DNA from: Microbulbifer harenosus
GTDB lineage: Bacteria; Pseudomonadota; Gammaproteobacteria; Pseudomonadales; Cellvibrionaceae
NCBI RefSeq assembly: GCF_005771435.1
Contig: NZ_VANI01000004.1
Span: 1-64,000, forward strand
Length of the DNA stretch: 64,000 bases
Direction of reading: 5' to 3'
Every line of letters starts with the position of its first letter. The first letter of the stretch is position 1. Below the pieces are notes generated by a model. It was not told the origin of the DNA. It made no database searches and was given only the letters and a program-made list of their open reading frames with translations. This document shows positions 16,537 through 25,587 of the stretch, one piece after another. The translations under genes were made by a program, and so were the position numbers.

Positions 16537-17706
16537 ATGATGTCTGAACTGGATCCGAACTTCGCCGCGCGGCTGGCTTCCGGTGTTTACGCGGTAAAAA
16601 ACGAAAAAACCAGAGGCGCGTTTCATACGGCATTCAAAAACTACCTTGAGCTTGGAGAAGACAAGAAGCTACAGAACACCGGGCTTACAGGAAAAACCGG
16701 GGGTATTCTCCTGCAGACGTCCCATATGATGGCGGTAGCGGCGGAAGGAAAATCCGGTAGCAGCTATCAGGATCAGGCAATCATTGCGATCAAAGGTACC
16801 GCGAGCCTGATGGATGGACTGACAGACTTGAATGCCGGACTAAAGAGTGCGAAAACCGGTGGTATGGTTCACCAGGGATTTCTGTCGGCCTTCAATTCCT
16901 TTGTAGATCAGCTGCCCCAATTTTCTACCAATATTCACACTATTCACTGTGTCGGCCACAGTCTCGGTGGTGCATTGGCAACGCTTACGGCGGACTGGTT
17001 GAAATCCCACTCGGGGCGTCAGGTAAAACTCTATACCTTTGGTTCGCCCCGGGTAGGCCTTGAATACTACGCCTCCAAAACCGGGCGCCGTATTGGCGCG
17101 AGCAATATTTATCGGGTATACCACCAGACAGATCCGGTACCGATGGTTCCGACCTGGCCATTTTTCCATGTTCCCGATGGAGGAGAAGGCGATTTTCTAT
17201 TGCCTTCCGGGCTGCATCTGAAGCCGTGGGAATTTCATAGTATGGACCGATACGCAAAGTCCACCCGAGGTGAAGATAACCAGCCGCTGGATTGGCCCAA
17301 ACTTAAATCCCGACGCCCCCAGGACTTTCTTGACTCCAGCATCGAAGCCTGGCTGAAGGCCGAGGGTGTGATTTCCTTCTCATTGAATACCGCGCGACTG
17401 CTGAGTGCCGCGATCCTGTGGGTTGTGAAAAAGCTGGTCAATCTCACCGGTATTGCGGTGGTGATGGCCGGCAGTACCACCTTCACCCTGTTGGACCGTC
17501 TCGCTATGTTGATGAATAAAGGCCTGCAACTCGCCGAGGATATTTCCATCTGGGTGCTCAGGTTGATCCGGCGTATGGCACAGATGCTGGGCATCGCGTT
17601 GCGCGACGGGGCGGAAATGACCCTGCACTTCATCCGCCAGGTATTTATCCAGGCTCATCACGCTGTGTCAGAACTGGTACGCCAGGCCGGGCGCACCCTG
17701 CACTGA
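16537..17706 (+). CDS. Class-3 lipase (alpha/beta hydrolase) with helical C-terminal domain
   Basis: A 389-residue hydrolase without a signal peptide. The nucleophile elbow GHSLGGA puts Ser at ~142, Asp is at ~199 (YHQTDPVPMVP) and His at ~234 (WEFHSMDRY), so a full lipase_3 triad is present. Residues ~275-389 form strongly amphipathic or hydrophobic helices (ILWVVKKLVNLTGIAVVM) that could insert into membranes. It follows two exported DUF6795-like proteins by 24 bases. Options are a housekeeping or secreted phospholipase, or an antibacterial phospholipase effector delivered by a secretion system. The absence of a Sec signal is compatible with the latter but proves nothing. Confidence 0.82.
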   Translation: MMSELDPNFAARLASGVYAVKNEKTRGAFHTAFKNYLELGEDKKLQNTGLTGKTGGILLQTSHMMAVAAEGKSGSSYQDQAIIAIKGTASLMDGLTDLNAGLKSAKTGGMVHQGFLSAFNSFVDQLPQFSTNIHTIHCVGHSLGGALATLTADWLKSHSGRQVKLYTFGSPRVGLEYYASKTGRRIGASNIYRVYHQTDPVPMVPTWPFFHVPDGGEGDFLLPSGLHLKPWEFHSMDRYAKSTRGEDNQPLDWPKLKSRRPQDFLDSSIEAWLKAEGVISFSLNTARLLSAAILWVVKKLVNLTGIAVVMAGSTTFTLLDRLAMLMNKGLQLAEDISIWVLRLIRRMAQMLGIALRDGAEMTLHFIRQVFIQAHHAVSELVRQAGRTLH

Positions 17707-17715
17707 AGTCCGCTG

Positions 17716-17757
17716 ATCTATCAGGCCGGCATCGTCGTCAACGCCGGCCTGATAGAT
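17716..17757 (+). terminator. Perfect 15-bp hairpin after the lipase gene
   Basis: Arms 17716-17730 and 17743-17757 (atctatcaggccggc and its exact complement) enclose a 12-base loop. It lies 9 bases after the lipase stop. There is no T-run, so it may stabilise a transcript end rather than act as a classical intrinsic terminator. Confidence 0.6.
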
Positions 17758-17770
17758 TGGACAAGCAGCC

Positions 17771-17804
17771 TGTCAGCAAGCTGACATTCCGCAACTTGCT
17801 GACA
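17771..17804. repeat. 10-bp inverted repeat, possible operator
   Basis: Arms tgtcagcaag (17771-17780) and cttgctgaca (17795-17804) are exact complements around a 14-base spacer. The arms resemble a dimeric regulator site as much as a hairpin. No assignment is possible. Confidence 0.5.
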
Positions 17805-18142
17805 AAAACTTTACCAAAATATCCCGCCGTTACTTTTTACCTTGTGTTGCCTCGGTCTATTCGGTAGAACCGGAACATAAATCCGAGAACAATGGTTTTA
17901 TGTTGCATACCAAAAGCGCAGCCGGCGATCCGCTGTGCAAGCGCTCCTGCGATTTCCACCTCAGTGAGTGGTTCGATAATTAGTTGACCGCTGCCAGATC
18001 TGGTAGCGGGCAGCGCATTCCTGCCTGAATTTTTCTCCAGAATCCTCTCCCGGCACCGCGACTGGTTGCGCGCCCGTGCGCCGTTGCTTTGCCGTGGCGA
18101 AATCACAGACCTACAAAAACAACGACACCCGAGGGTAAAGAG

Positions 18143-20392
18143 ATGAAGCCATCCAACAAGCAACTGCTCGCACTGGCCATAGCCCTGGTCAACGGCGCAC
18201 CGGCCGCGGTGCTGGCCCAGAGCCAACCGGAAAAAGACGCAATGATCGAAGAGGTGGTGGTGACCGCCAGCCGCCGCGCCGAAAGCATCCAGGAAATTCC
18301 CTACAACATCACCGCGATTACCGGTGAATCCCTGAAAAATGCCGGCGTGGATGACCTGACCAAGATGTCGCAGTTTATTCCCGGCATGCAGATGATCGAC
18401 GCCGGCGCCCGCAGTACTGGTCTTGTGACCTTGCGCGGTATGAACGTGGGCGGTCTGCAGGCGTCGGAAAACCAGGGCGGCAAGGACATCATTTCCCGCT
18501 ACGTCAACGACACCCCGCTGCTGATCGATTTTAAGCTGGTGGATGTCGAGCGCGTGGAAGTACTGCGCGGGCCCCAGGGTACTCTGTACGGCCGCGGCGC
18601 CATGGGCGGCACCCTGCGCTATATCCTTAACAAGCCCAGTACCGAAGCCACCGGGGGCTCCGTCAGCACTGAGCTGTACCAGAACAGCGAGAGCGAGGGC
18701 CTCTCCAGCGAGGTGAGCGGTGTGCTGAACCTGCCGTTTTCCGACACTCTGGCGCTGCGCGTATCCGGCACCCGTGTGGACGACGCCGGCTTTGTCGACT
18801 ACGAAAATGTGCTGGTGGAGCCGGGTGTGTCCAACGATACCCGCTACGTCAAAGATGTGAACAGCGAGGAAACCACCGCGATCCGCACCGCCCTGCGCTG
18901 GGAACCGAGCGACGAGTTCTTCGCCCAGGCAACCTACTACCTGCAGGACCAGAAGGCCGGTGGCCGCCAGGCGGTCAACCCGGAGTACACCGGTGGCGAT
19001 TTCACTTCGGCGCTGTTGTATGTGGAACCGCGGGATAACAAGGACGACCTGTTCAATATCGAATTCGGCTGGAACAGCGACCTGATCGAAATCTTCTCCA
19101 CCACCTCCCGGGCCAGCTACGAGGGGTACGGTCGCCGCGATCAAAGCGATTTCCTGGCGATCCTCTACGCGCACTACACCGACTTCCCGCAGTACTCCAC
19201 CTACGCCGTGGACGACAACCAGACCGACTCCCTGGTGCACGAAACCCGCTTCCTGTCCACCGACGGCAACTCCCCGGAGTGGCTCGACTGGATTGCCGGT
19301 TTCTATTACGAGGAGACCAACACCCTGCTGGATGCGCGCGAATACATCCCGGGCTGGGACGCCTATTACGACTACGACAACGGCCTGGCGGAAGCGGGCT
19401 CCACAGATCTGGAATACTGGCACTACAGTGACGACGATTTCGAAGAGCGCGCGGTATTCGGTGAGGCCACCTTCCATGCCTCCGACGCGCTGCAGCTGAC
19501 TTTTGGGGCGCGCTATTTCCAGCAGGAAGAGAGTGTTGCCTACGACTGCTACGTGTACCCCATGTACACCGGCCCCGAGCGCGATTGTCGGGAAGGCAGC
19601 GGTGACATCGACGACACCGTATTCAAACTCAACGGCAGCTACAACTTCTCCGACGATGTGATGCTGTACGCAACGGTGGCAGAAGGCTTCCGCCGCGGCG
19701 GCCTGAATTTCGGTCCCAATCTGCTGGAAAGCGAAAGAACTTATGCATCCGACAAGGCCGTGAACTACGAGCTGGGTTGGCACACCACGTTGGCGGATGG
19801 GCGCGCGATCTTCAACGGCGCCCTCTTCCGGGTTGACTGGAAAGACCTGCAGGTGGGCACCAAATCCGAAGTCGCCGGCATCAACATCACCGGCAATGGC
19901 AGCCAGGGTGTGATCGATGGCATCGAGCTGTCCACTCAGTTCTCCGCCACCGACAGGCTGAGCCTGAACGGCTGGGTGACCTACTACGACCACCGCCTCG
20001 ACGGCGACGCCCCGGGGATCGACGGCTTCGACGGCGATGCCTTCCCCGGCGTACCCAACCTCCAGGCCAACCTCGGTTTTGACTACTTCATTCCGGTATC
20101 CCAGGGGGAGCTGACTCTGCGCGGCAACGCCTACTACAAGGATGAGATCCAGACCCTGCTGAACAGCGTCGGCGACAATTACGACAACGAAACCCTGGAT
20201 GCCTACACTGTGGCCAACCTGTCCCTGGATTACCGTGTGGAACAGTGGCGCGCATCGCTGTTCGCGGACAATGTCACCAACGAGTACTACTTCAATGGCG
20301 GTCGCAGTGAGAAGAAATACGGCGAGCGCGGACAGTTCTACTACGTGGGCCAGCCGCGCACACTCGGGGTGAACCTCTCTTACGAATTCTGA
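18143..20392 (+). CDS. TonB-dependent outer-membrane receptor
   Basis: About 749 residues: signal peptide ending near AVLAQ, a TonB-box-like EEVVVTASRR near 33-42, a plug domain with VERVEVLRGPQGTLYGRGAMGG, then a beta-barrel ending in GVNLSYEF. ATG 18143 has gagggt 7 bases upstream and gives a proper signal peptide. The sulfotransferase gene follows with a terminator between them. The VTASRR-type plug is common among gammaproteobacterial receptors for carbohydrates, peptides or other organics, and no iron regulatory site is seen upstream, so the ligand may not be iron. Unknown. Confidence 0.9.
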   Translation: MKPSNKQLLALAIALVNGAPAAVLAQSQPEKDAMIEEVVVTASRRAESIQEIPYNITAITGESLKNAGVDDLTKMSQFIPGMQMIDAGARSTGLVTLRGMNVGGLQASENQGGKDIISRYVNDTPLLIDFKLVDVERVEVLRGPQGTLYGRGAMGGTLRYILNKPSTEATGGSVSTELYQNSESEGLSSEVSGVLNLPFSDTLALRVSGTRVDDAGFVDYENVLVEPGVSNDTRYVKDVNSEETTAIRTALRWEPSDEFFAQATYYLQDQKAGGRQAVNPEYTGGDFTSALLYVEPRDNKDDLFNIEFGWNSDLIEIFSTTSRASYEGYGRRDQSDFLAILYAHYTDFPQYSTYAVDDNQTDSLVHETRFLSTDGNSPEWLDWIAGFYYEETNTLLDAREYIPGWDAYYDYDNGLAEAGSTDLEYWHYSDDDFEERAVFGEATFHASDALQLTFGARYFQQEESVAYDCYVYPMYTGPERDCREGSGDIDDTVFKLNGSYNFSDDVMLYATVAEGFRRGGLNFGPNLLESERTYASDKAVNYELGWHTTLADGRAIFNGALFRVDWKDLQVGTKSEVAGINITGNGSQGVIDGIELSTQFSATDRLSLNGWVTYYDHRLDGDAPGIDGFDGDAFPGVPNLQANLGFDYFIPVSQGELTLRGNAYYKDEIQTLLNSVGDNYDNETLDAYTVANLSLDYRVEQWRASLFADNVTNEYYFNGGRSEKKYGERGQFYYVGQPRTLGVNLSYEF

Positions 20393-20418
20393 TCGCCAGT
20401 CTCACAGGGCTATCATTT

Positions 20419-20445
20419 GGCGGGGCTTGCCCCGCCCTTTTTTTC
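20419..20445 (+). terminator. Rho-independent terminator after TonB receptor
   Basis: The stem ggcgggg / ccccgcc with loop cttg is followed by a run of eight T residues. It separates the receptor gene from the sulfotransferase gene. Confidence 0.85.
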
Positions 20446-20521
20446 TCTGGACCGGCCGCCGTATGCCAGCTACAAACATCGTTGAACCCATTTTTCTATC
20501 TGACTAGGCAACTGGCCCGAT

Positions 20522-22102
20522 ATGTCCGATTCCCCTCTCCAGCAGCAACTCAATCTGGCGCGCCAGGCCGCCGCCCGCCGCGACTGGCGCGAGGCGAGCA
20601 GGCTGTGTATCGACGTGCTGCGTCAGGACGCCAGGCAGGCAGACGCCCACCTGATACTCGGTTGCGCCGCCGGCGATGCCGGCGCCGCCTCGACCGCCCT
20701 GCGCGCCTTCCGCACGGCGCTGACGCTCGCCCCCGAGCGCGGCGATATCCGCTTGCAACTGGCCCGCTGCCTGGTACAGAGCGGCGAGCATATGGCCGGC
20801 GAGTGTGAAGCGGACACCTGTGCCAGCCTGATTGGCGAGGACGCGAGCCAGCTCGATCTGCTCGCCACCATTTACAGTCACCTGGGCAAGCAGGAGAAAG
20901 CCGCACCTTATGCGGAGCGCGCCGTCGCGATCGCACCGGACAATGCAACGCTGCTATCGAACGCCGCCGCTATCCTGGTCTTTCTCGGCCGCACCGGTGA
21001 GGCAGAAGCGTATCTGCGACGCGCCCTGCAGCTGGCACCACGGCATTTCCGCAGCCACTGGCAGCTCGCCCAGCTGCGCCGGGCGGAGGACGAATTGCAC
21101 TACCGGAACATGCTGGTGCTGAGTGCGCACTATGCGGAAAACGGCAATGCGCAGGCCTATCTGCACTACGCCATGGGCAAGGTGTCGGAAGATTTGGGAT
21201 TGTGGCAGCAGGCGTGGCGCCACTATGCGCGCGGCGCGGAATATCGGCGCCGGGACATCCGCTACCGCAGCGAGGAGGAACAACGCCTGTTCGCCGCACT
21301 TCGCCAGGGGTTCACTGAGGAGTGGTTTTGCCGCGGCGCAGAAACGCCATCTACCGGCGAGGCACCTATCTTCATCGTGAGCCTGCCTCGCGCCGGCAGC
21401 ACTCTGGTGGAGCGCATTGTCGGCAGCCACTCACAGGTACAATCTCTCGGTGAGCTGCCGCATTGGCCGCTGGTGGTAAAAAAACAGACCGCTGTGGGCG
21501 GCCCGCCTCTCTACAGTACGGAAATTGCCGCTGCGGCGTCGACGATTGATCCGGTGGCGGCCGCCCGCGATTACTGCGCGGCCATCCGCCACCGGCGGGA
21601 CCAGCGTCCCTTCTTCACCGACAAGCTGCCCGGTAATTTTCTCTATTTGCCGATGCTGGCACGCGCGTTTCCAGGGGCGCGGTTTGTGCATGTTGCGCGC
21701 CACCCGATGGATGCCGGTTTTGCCATGTACAAGCAATTGTTCGCCGATGCCTATCCCTGGTCCTACGATCTGGAAGAGCTGGGCCAGTACTACGTGCAGT
21801 ACCACCAGTTGATGCAGCAATGGGCGCGGTTACTGCAACAGCGCATGGTGACGGTAAATTACGACGCGCTGGTGGCCGCACCAGAGACGGAGACCCGCGC
21901 GCTGCTGCACGGGCTCGGGTTGCCCTTTGAAGACGCCTGCCTGCAACCCCACAAGACACCCAACCCCGCCGCCACCGCCAGTGCCATCCAGGTACGCGAG
22001 CCCGTTCACCGCCGCTCGAGCGGGCGCTGGCAGCATTTTGCCGCGCAGCTGCAGCCCTATCGGGACGTGCTGGAAAACGCGGGTGTACTGCCGCTTCGCT
22101 GA
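20522..22102 (+). CDS. TPR-repeat sulfotransferase-family protein
   Basis: A 526-residue cytosolic-type protein. Residues ~1-215 form tetratricopeptide helices (repeated LxxAPxxxxIRLQLA and AIAPDNATLLSNAA patterns). Residues ~275-520 form a sulfotransferase domain: the PAPS 5'-phosphosulfate loop reads SLPRAGSTLVERI, and a 3'-phosphate site is plausible in HVARHPMDAGF. The family transfers sulfate from PAPS to an acceptor. TPR-sulfotransferases frequently sit beside TonB receptors in marine gammaproteobacteria and sphingomonads, as here, but the acceptor in this pairing is not established. No clear ribosome-binding site was seen. Confidence 0.85.
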   Translation: MSDSPLQQQLNLARQAAARRDWREASRLCIDVLRQDARQADAHLILGCAAGDAGAASTALRAFRTALTLAPERGDIRLQLARCLVQSGEHMAGECEADTCASLIGEDASQLDLLATIYSHLGKQEKAAPYAERAVAIAPDNATLLSNAAAILVFLGRTGEAEAYLRRALQLAPRHFRSHWQLAQLRRAEDELHYRNMLVLSAHYAENGNAQAYLHYAMGKVSEDLGLWQQAWRHYARGAEYRRRDIRYRSEEEQRLFAALRQGFTEEWFCRGAETPSTGEAPIFIVSLPRAGSTLVERIVGSHSQVQSLGELPHWPLVVKKQTAVGGPPLYSTEIAAAASTIDPVAAARDYCAAIRHRRDQRPFFTDKLPGNFLYLPMLARAFPGARFVHVARHPMDAGFAMYKQLFADAYPWSYDLEELGQYYVQYHQLMQQWARLLQQRMVTVNYDALVAAPETETRALLHGLGLPFEDACLQPHKTPNPAATASAIQVREPVHRRSSGRWQHFAAQLQPYRDVLENAGVLPLR

Positions 22103-22120
22103 GGCGATTCGCGCAACCGG

Positions 22121-24034
22121 TCAAAGCCCCGGCCGGATAACCGGGGCCCTATCTTTTTGCTTCTTGCTGCCTTTGCTCTGCCCCAGTTTGTCGGCGTTTG
22201 CGCGCTTGTTGTCCCAGTGGTGGTCCAGGTGCAGGTCCGGGTCGCGGCGGTCTTCGCGCAAGGCCTGCAGCAGCTGCTCGCGGTAGATTTTGGTCTGGGC
22301 GATGTGCTGGGATTCGTCGCGCCAGTAGGGGAACAGGGATTCCAGCATACGCTGATCGTGCTGTTTGAATTTGCGCGCGGCGCGCTGAGCGCGGTGTTTG
22401 GACCAGCCCATTACCTGCAGCGCACCGGCGCCAATATCGAGCGCGCTGTCGACGGTTTCCCGGTAGATGTACTGCACGCCCGCCTCCATCAGTGCATACT
22501 GGTGCATGCGGTTGCGCGCGCGCGCCAGAATCGTCAGGTGCGGGAAGTGCTTCTGAATACGGCTGACGATTTCCAGTGAGGCGACCTGGTCGCTCAGCGT
22601 AAGGATGGCGATTTTGGCATTGTCGGCGCCGGCAGCGTGCAGCAAATCGCCGCGGGAGGCGTCGCCGTAGTAAGCCTTGATACCGTAGCGGCGCACCAGT
22701 TCCAACTGTTCGGCGTTGTGTTCGAGCAGGGTGGTGTCGAAACCGCAGGCGTTCAGCAGGCGCCCGGAAATCTGGCCATAGCGGCCGTAGCCGATAATGA
22801 TCACCGGCGAGCCGTCGTCCTGGGGATTGCTGTCGGGGACATCCGGGGTGCGCGGGCCGGTGAAAAAGCGCGGCTGGATCAACTGTTCATAGGCCAACAG
22901 CAACAGCGGTGTAAACGCCATGGACAGGGCGACGAGCGCGATCAACAGGCTGCTCACATCGCTCGGCAGAACCTGGTTCTGACTGGCGAACGCCAGCAGC
23001 ACAAAACCGAATTCCCCGGCCTGTGCCAGCGACACCGCAAACAGCCAGTCCTCCCCCCGCGCCATGCCGCGCACCCGCGCCAGCGCAAACAGCACCGCAA
23101 ACTTCACCAGCACCAGCATCACCAGCAGCCCGAGCAGCAGCAGTGGTTTCTGCATCACCAGCGCGAGATCGAGGTTGGCGCCGACGGCGAGGAAGAACAG
23201 CCCCAGCAGCAGGCCCTTGAACGGCTCGATGTCCGCTTCCAGTTCGTGGCGGAATTCGCTGTCCGCCAGCACCACACCGGCAATAAAGGTGCCGAGGGCC
23301 GGAGACAGGTTGAGCCAGGTCATGACCGCGGCGGCTCCCAGTACGATCAGCAGCGAGCAGGCGGTAAAGAGTTCGCGGGTGCGCGCGCCCACCACCAGCC
23401 GCAGCAGCGGCGTGAGCAGGTAGCGCCCCGCCAGCACCAGCGCGGCAATGGCACCGAGTACTGCCAGCGCATAGGCCCAACCCTGCAGGTGATCGGGGTC
23501 GGTGGCCACTTCCACCGTTGCCAGCAGTGGCAGCAGCGCAAGGATGGGGATGACGGCGATGTCCTGGAACAGCAGCACACTGAACGCATTGCGCCCGCCC
23601 TCGGTTTTGAGCAGGTTTTTTTCCGACAGGGACTGCAGCACGATAGCCGTGGATGACAGCGCGAGAATCAGACCAACGGCGGTGGCGGTGCGCCAGTTGA
23701 GCCCGAACAGTGTCATGGCAATGCCGCAAACCACCGCGGCGGTGGCCAGCACCTGGGCGCCCCCCGTGCCGAAGATGGCGCCGCGCAGCGACCACAGTTT
23801 GCGCGGTTGCAGCTCAAGGCCGATCAGAAACAGCATCAGCGCCACGCCGAATTCGGCGAAGTGCAGTTCGTCGCTGGTGTCGCCCACCAGCCCGATGACG
23901 TGTGGACCGATCAGTACGCCCGCCACCAGATAGCCAAGCACCGAGCCGAAGCCGAGACGCTTGGCCAGCGGTACGGAAACGACAGCGGCGGCAAGGAAGA
24001 TGACGGCTTGGAGCAGGAAATTGTCGTGCGGCAT
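22121..24034 (-). CDS. CPA2 cation/proton antiporter, KefB/KefC type
   Basis: A 637-residue protein. The N-terminal two thirds hold about twelve helices of the Na+/H+ exchanger fold (LGYLVAGVLIGPHVIG, LFLIGLELQPRKLW, LALSSTAIVLQSL). A Rossmann-type TrkA-N domain starts near residue 412 (VIIIGYGRYGQISGRLL) and the protein ends in a basic tail. KefB/C proteins exchange K+ for H+ and are gated by glutathione conjugates and NAD(H). It starts 37 bases after the CPA1 antiporter gene, so the two probably share a transcript. Ion specificity cannot be told from sequence. Confidence 0.88.
   Translation of the reverse strand: MPHDNFLLQAVIFLAAAVVSVPLAKRLGFGSVLGYLVAGVLIGPHVIGLVGDTSDELHFAEFGVALMLFLIGLELQPRKLWSLRGAIFGTGGAQVLATAAVVCGIAMTLFGLNWRTATAVGLILALSSTAIVLQSLSEKNLLKTEGGRNAFSVLLFQDIAVIPILALLPLLATVEVATDPDHLQGWAYALAVLGAIAALVLAGRYLLTPLLRLVVGARTRELFTACSLLIVLGAAAVMTWLNLSPALGTFIAGVVLADSEFRHELEADIEPFKGLLLGLFFLAVGANLDLALVMQKPLLLLGLLVMLVLVKFAVLFALARVRGMARGEDWLFAVSLAQAGEFGFVLLAFASQNQVLPSDVSSLLIALVALSMAFTPLLLLAYEQLIQPRFFTGPRTPDVPDSNPQDDGSPVIIIGYGRYGQISGRLLNACGFDTTLLEHNAEQLELVRRYGIKAYYGDASRGDLLHAAGADNAKIAILTLSDQVASLEIVSRIQKHFPHLTILARARNRMHQYALMEAGVQYIYRETVDSALDIGAGALQVMGWSKHRAQRAARKFKQHDQRMLESLFPYWRDESQHIAQTKIYREQLLQALREDRRDPDLHLDHHWDNKRANADKLGQSKGSKKQKDRAPVIRPGL
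22126..22157. terminator. Convergent terminator hairpin
   Basis: The stem gccccgg / ccggggc with an 8-base loop and a following T-rich stretch lies at the meeting point of the sulfotransferase (+) and KefB/C-type (-) genes. It overlaps the last codons of the antiporter gene. Confidence 0.7.
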
Positions 24035-24071
24035 GAACGTTCTTTGGTGTTATGGGTTGTCGGTGGCTGCG

Positions 24072-25367
24072 TCAGTCTGCCGGGGTGGCGGGATCGCCCT
24101 CCGGGAACACCGCTTCGCGGCTGCGCTGAATCAGTGGTGCGATGGTCGAACCCTGCACCACGATGGAAAAGAGTACCACGCCATAGGTCATCACCACCCA
24201 CAGGTGGCGCAGATTGTGGTCACCGGCGATCACGAAGCCGGAAGGAATCGACATTGCCAACGCCAGCGACAGGCCACCGCGCAGGCCTCCCCAGATCAGA
24301 ATGCGCTCGGTATACGGGTGGTATTTGCGCCGGCGTTTGAGCAACAGGAAGGGTGTACCCACTGCCAGGATGCGCCCCAGCAGTACAATTACAATGGCGG
24401 CGACAATCAAGACATAGTCGATGGGCTGGAAGTTGATGGTGATCAGGAACAGGCCCACCAGCAGGAACAGGATGCCGTTCAGGAATTCCTCTGTGATGGC
24501 CCAGAAGTTGTCCAGCTCATGCTGGCTCACCCGTGAGAAGCCGCGTTCGCGGGTGAAGTTGCCGATGATGATACCGGCTACCACCATGGCCAAGGCACCG
24601 GACACGCCGAGAATATTGGCGGTGGCGAAACCCGCAGTGGGAATCACCAGCGTCAGCAGCAGTTCCAGGCTGTGTTCGTTGGTGGAACAGATCAGCCAGT
24701 GGAACAGACCGCCGAGAGCGAGCCCGAGGGCGATCCCGCCGAGCGCCTCCACGATGAACAGATGGCTGATGGCCGGCAGCGTGGGTTCGGTGCCCTGGAA
24801 TGCGAGGGCATAAATCACCGCAAACACCACGATACCGAAGCCATCATTGAACAGCGACTCCCCTTCCACCTGGATGGAGATCTGTTCCGGCGCTTTCAGG
24901 TTTTTGATGATCGCCAGCACGGCGATGGGGTCAGTGGGGGAGATCAGCGCGCCGAACAACAGGCAGTACACCAGTGCTACCGGCATGCCGATAAAGCCGA
25001 AGAAAAAGTACAGCATGTATCCCACCGCGAAGGTGGAAATCAGGGTACCGAAAATCGCCAGCAGGGTGATTTCCACTTTCTGGTTGCGCAGCATCAGCAG
25101 ATCGATGTGCAGACTGCCGGCAAACAATAGGAACCCGAGCATCCCCTTCAGCAGCAGGTCTTCCAGATTCATCAGCGGCAGCAGCTGGTCGGCCCAGTCG
25201 CGAAGTTCGACGATCTCCAGCTTGCCGAGACCGATGACAATCAGCGACAGCGCCAGGGAACCGGCAGTGATGGCAATGGTAGCCTGGGCGCGCAGTACGT
25301 ACTGATTGAGGAAACCGAGGAAAACGGAGACAGCGGCGAGAAAACAGAAGGTGTAATAAACGTCCAT
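24072..25367 (-). CDS. CPA1-family Na+/H+ antiporter
   Basis: About 431 residues with ~12 helices of the NhaP/CPA1 exchanger family. The ion-site blocks ISPTDPIAVLAI (Asp near 150) and EGESLFNDGFGIVVF are clear, as is the later RILIWGGLRGGLSLALA block. It exchanges Na+ (or K+) for H+ and helps pH and salt homeostasis. I chose the ATG at 25367; the frame continues upstream to 25550 but runs through the palindromic repeat at 25408-25560 and encodes nothing membrane-like. The KefB/C-type gene follows. Confidence 0.88.
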   Translation of the reverse strand: MDVYYTFCFLAAVSVFLGFLNQYVLRAQATIAITAGSLALSLIVIGLGKLEIVELRDWADQLLPLMNLEDLLLKGMLGFLLFAGSLHIDLLMLRNQKVEITLLAIFGTLISTFAVGYMLYFFFGFIGMPVALVYCLLFGALISPTDPIAVLAIIKNLKAPEQISIQVEGESLFNDGFGIVVFAVIYALAFQGTEPTLPAISHLFIVEALGGIALGLALGGLFHWLICSTNEHSLELLLTLVIPTAGFATANILGVSGALAMVVAGIIIGNFTRERGFSRVSQHELDNFWAITEEFLNGILFLLVGLFLITINFQPIDYVLIVAAIVIVLLGRILAVGTPFLLLKRRRKYHPYTERILIWGGLRGGLSLALAMSIPSGFVIAGDHNLRHLWVVMTYGVVLFSIVVQGSTIAPLIQRSREAVFPEGDPATPAD

Positions 25368-25407
25368 GTGGGCGCGGGGGCTCCGGTGCGTGGGGGTTAC
25401 CTCTAAC

Positions 25408-25560
25408 TGTAGGAGCCTGCTTGCAGGGCCCGCGAGAGTGTTTAGCGAGCACTGCTCGCTGCTCTCCCGTGCGACCGGCCATGGATGGCCGGGCCGGACA
25501 CTGTTCCACGGATGGCTGCTTGCGAAACAAGAGTGATTCGTGAGCAACAAGCTCCTACAA
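25408..25560. repeat. REP-like palindromic element, long form
   Basis: It begins with tgtaggagcctgcttgcagg and ends with the complementary gctcctacaa. The same outer sequence bounds the elements at 35031 and 37448. The interior contains further nested palindromes (ggccatggatggcc). It lies between divergently placed or convergent gene ends, typical of extragenic REP sequences. Confidence 0.75.
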
Positions 25561-25587
25561 ACTAAAGCGCGGACTACTTGGCCTGAC

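Larger units (their letters stand above)
17707..18142. other. Intergenic region with two inverted repeats
   Basis: No gene is supported in these 436 bases. Apart from the hairpins at 17716-17757 and 17771-17804 I see nothing definite; the stretch from ~17860 to 18130 probably holds the promoter of the next TonB receptor, but no clear -35/-10 pair or Fur-like box stands out. Confidence 0.6.

Noticed and set aside
15574-17706. Calling the lipase islet a T6SS locus
   Set aside because: No VgrG, Hcp, PAAR, TssB/C or ClpV gene is in the window; only the effector-like context supports it, so it is reported as inference.
17837-19993. Long minus-strand ORF (718 residues) over the second TonB receptor
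   Set aside because: Same reason: low-complexity Val/Gly/His-rich translation with no domain or ribosome-binding site, opposite a clear receptor gene.
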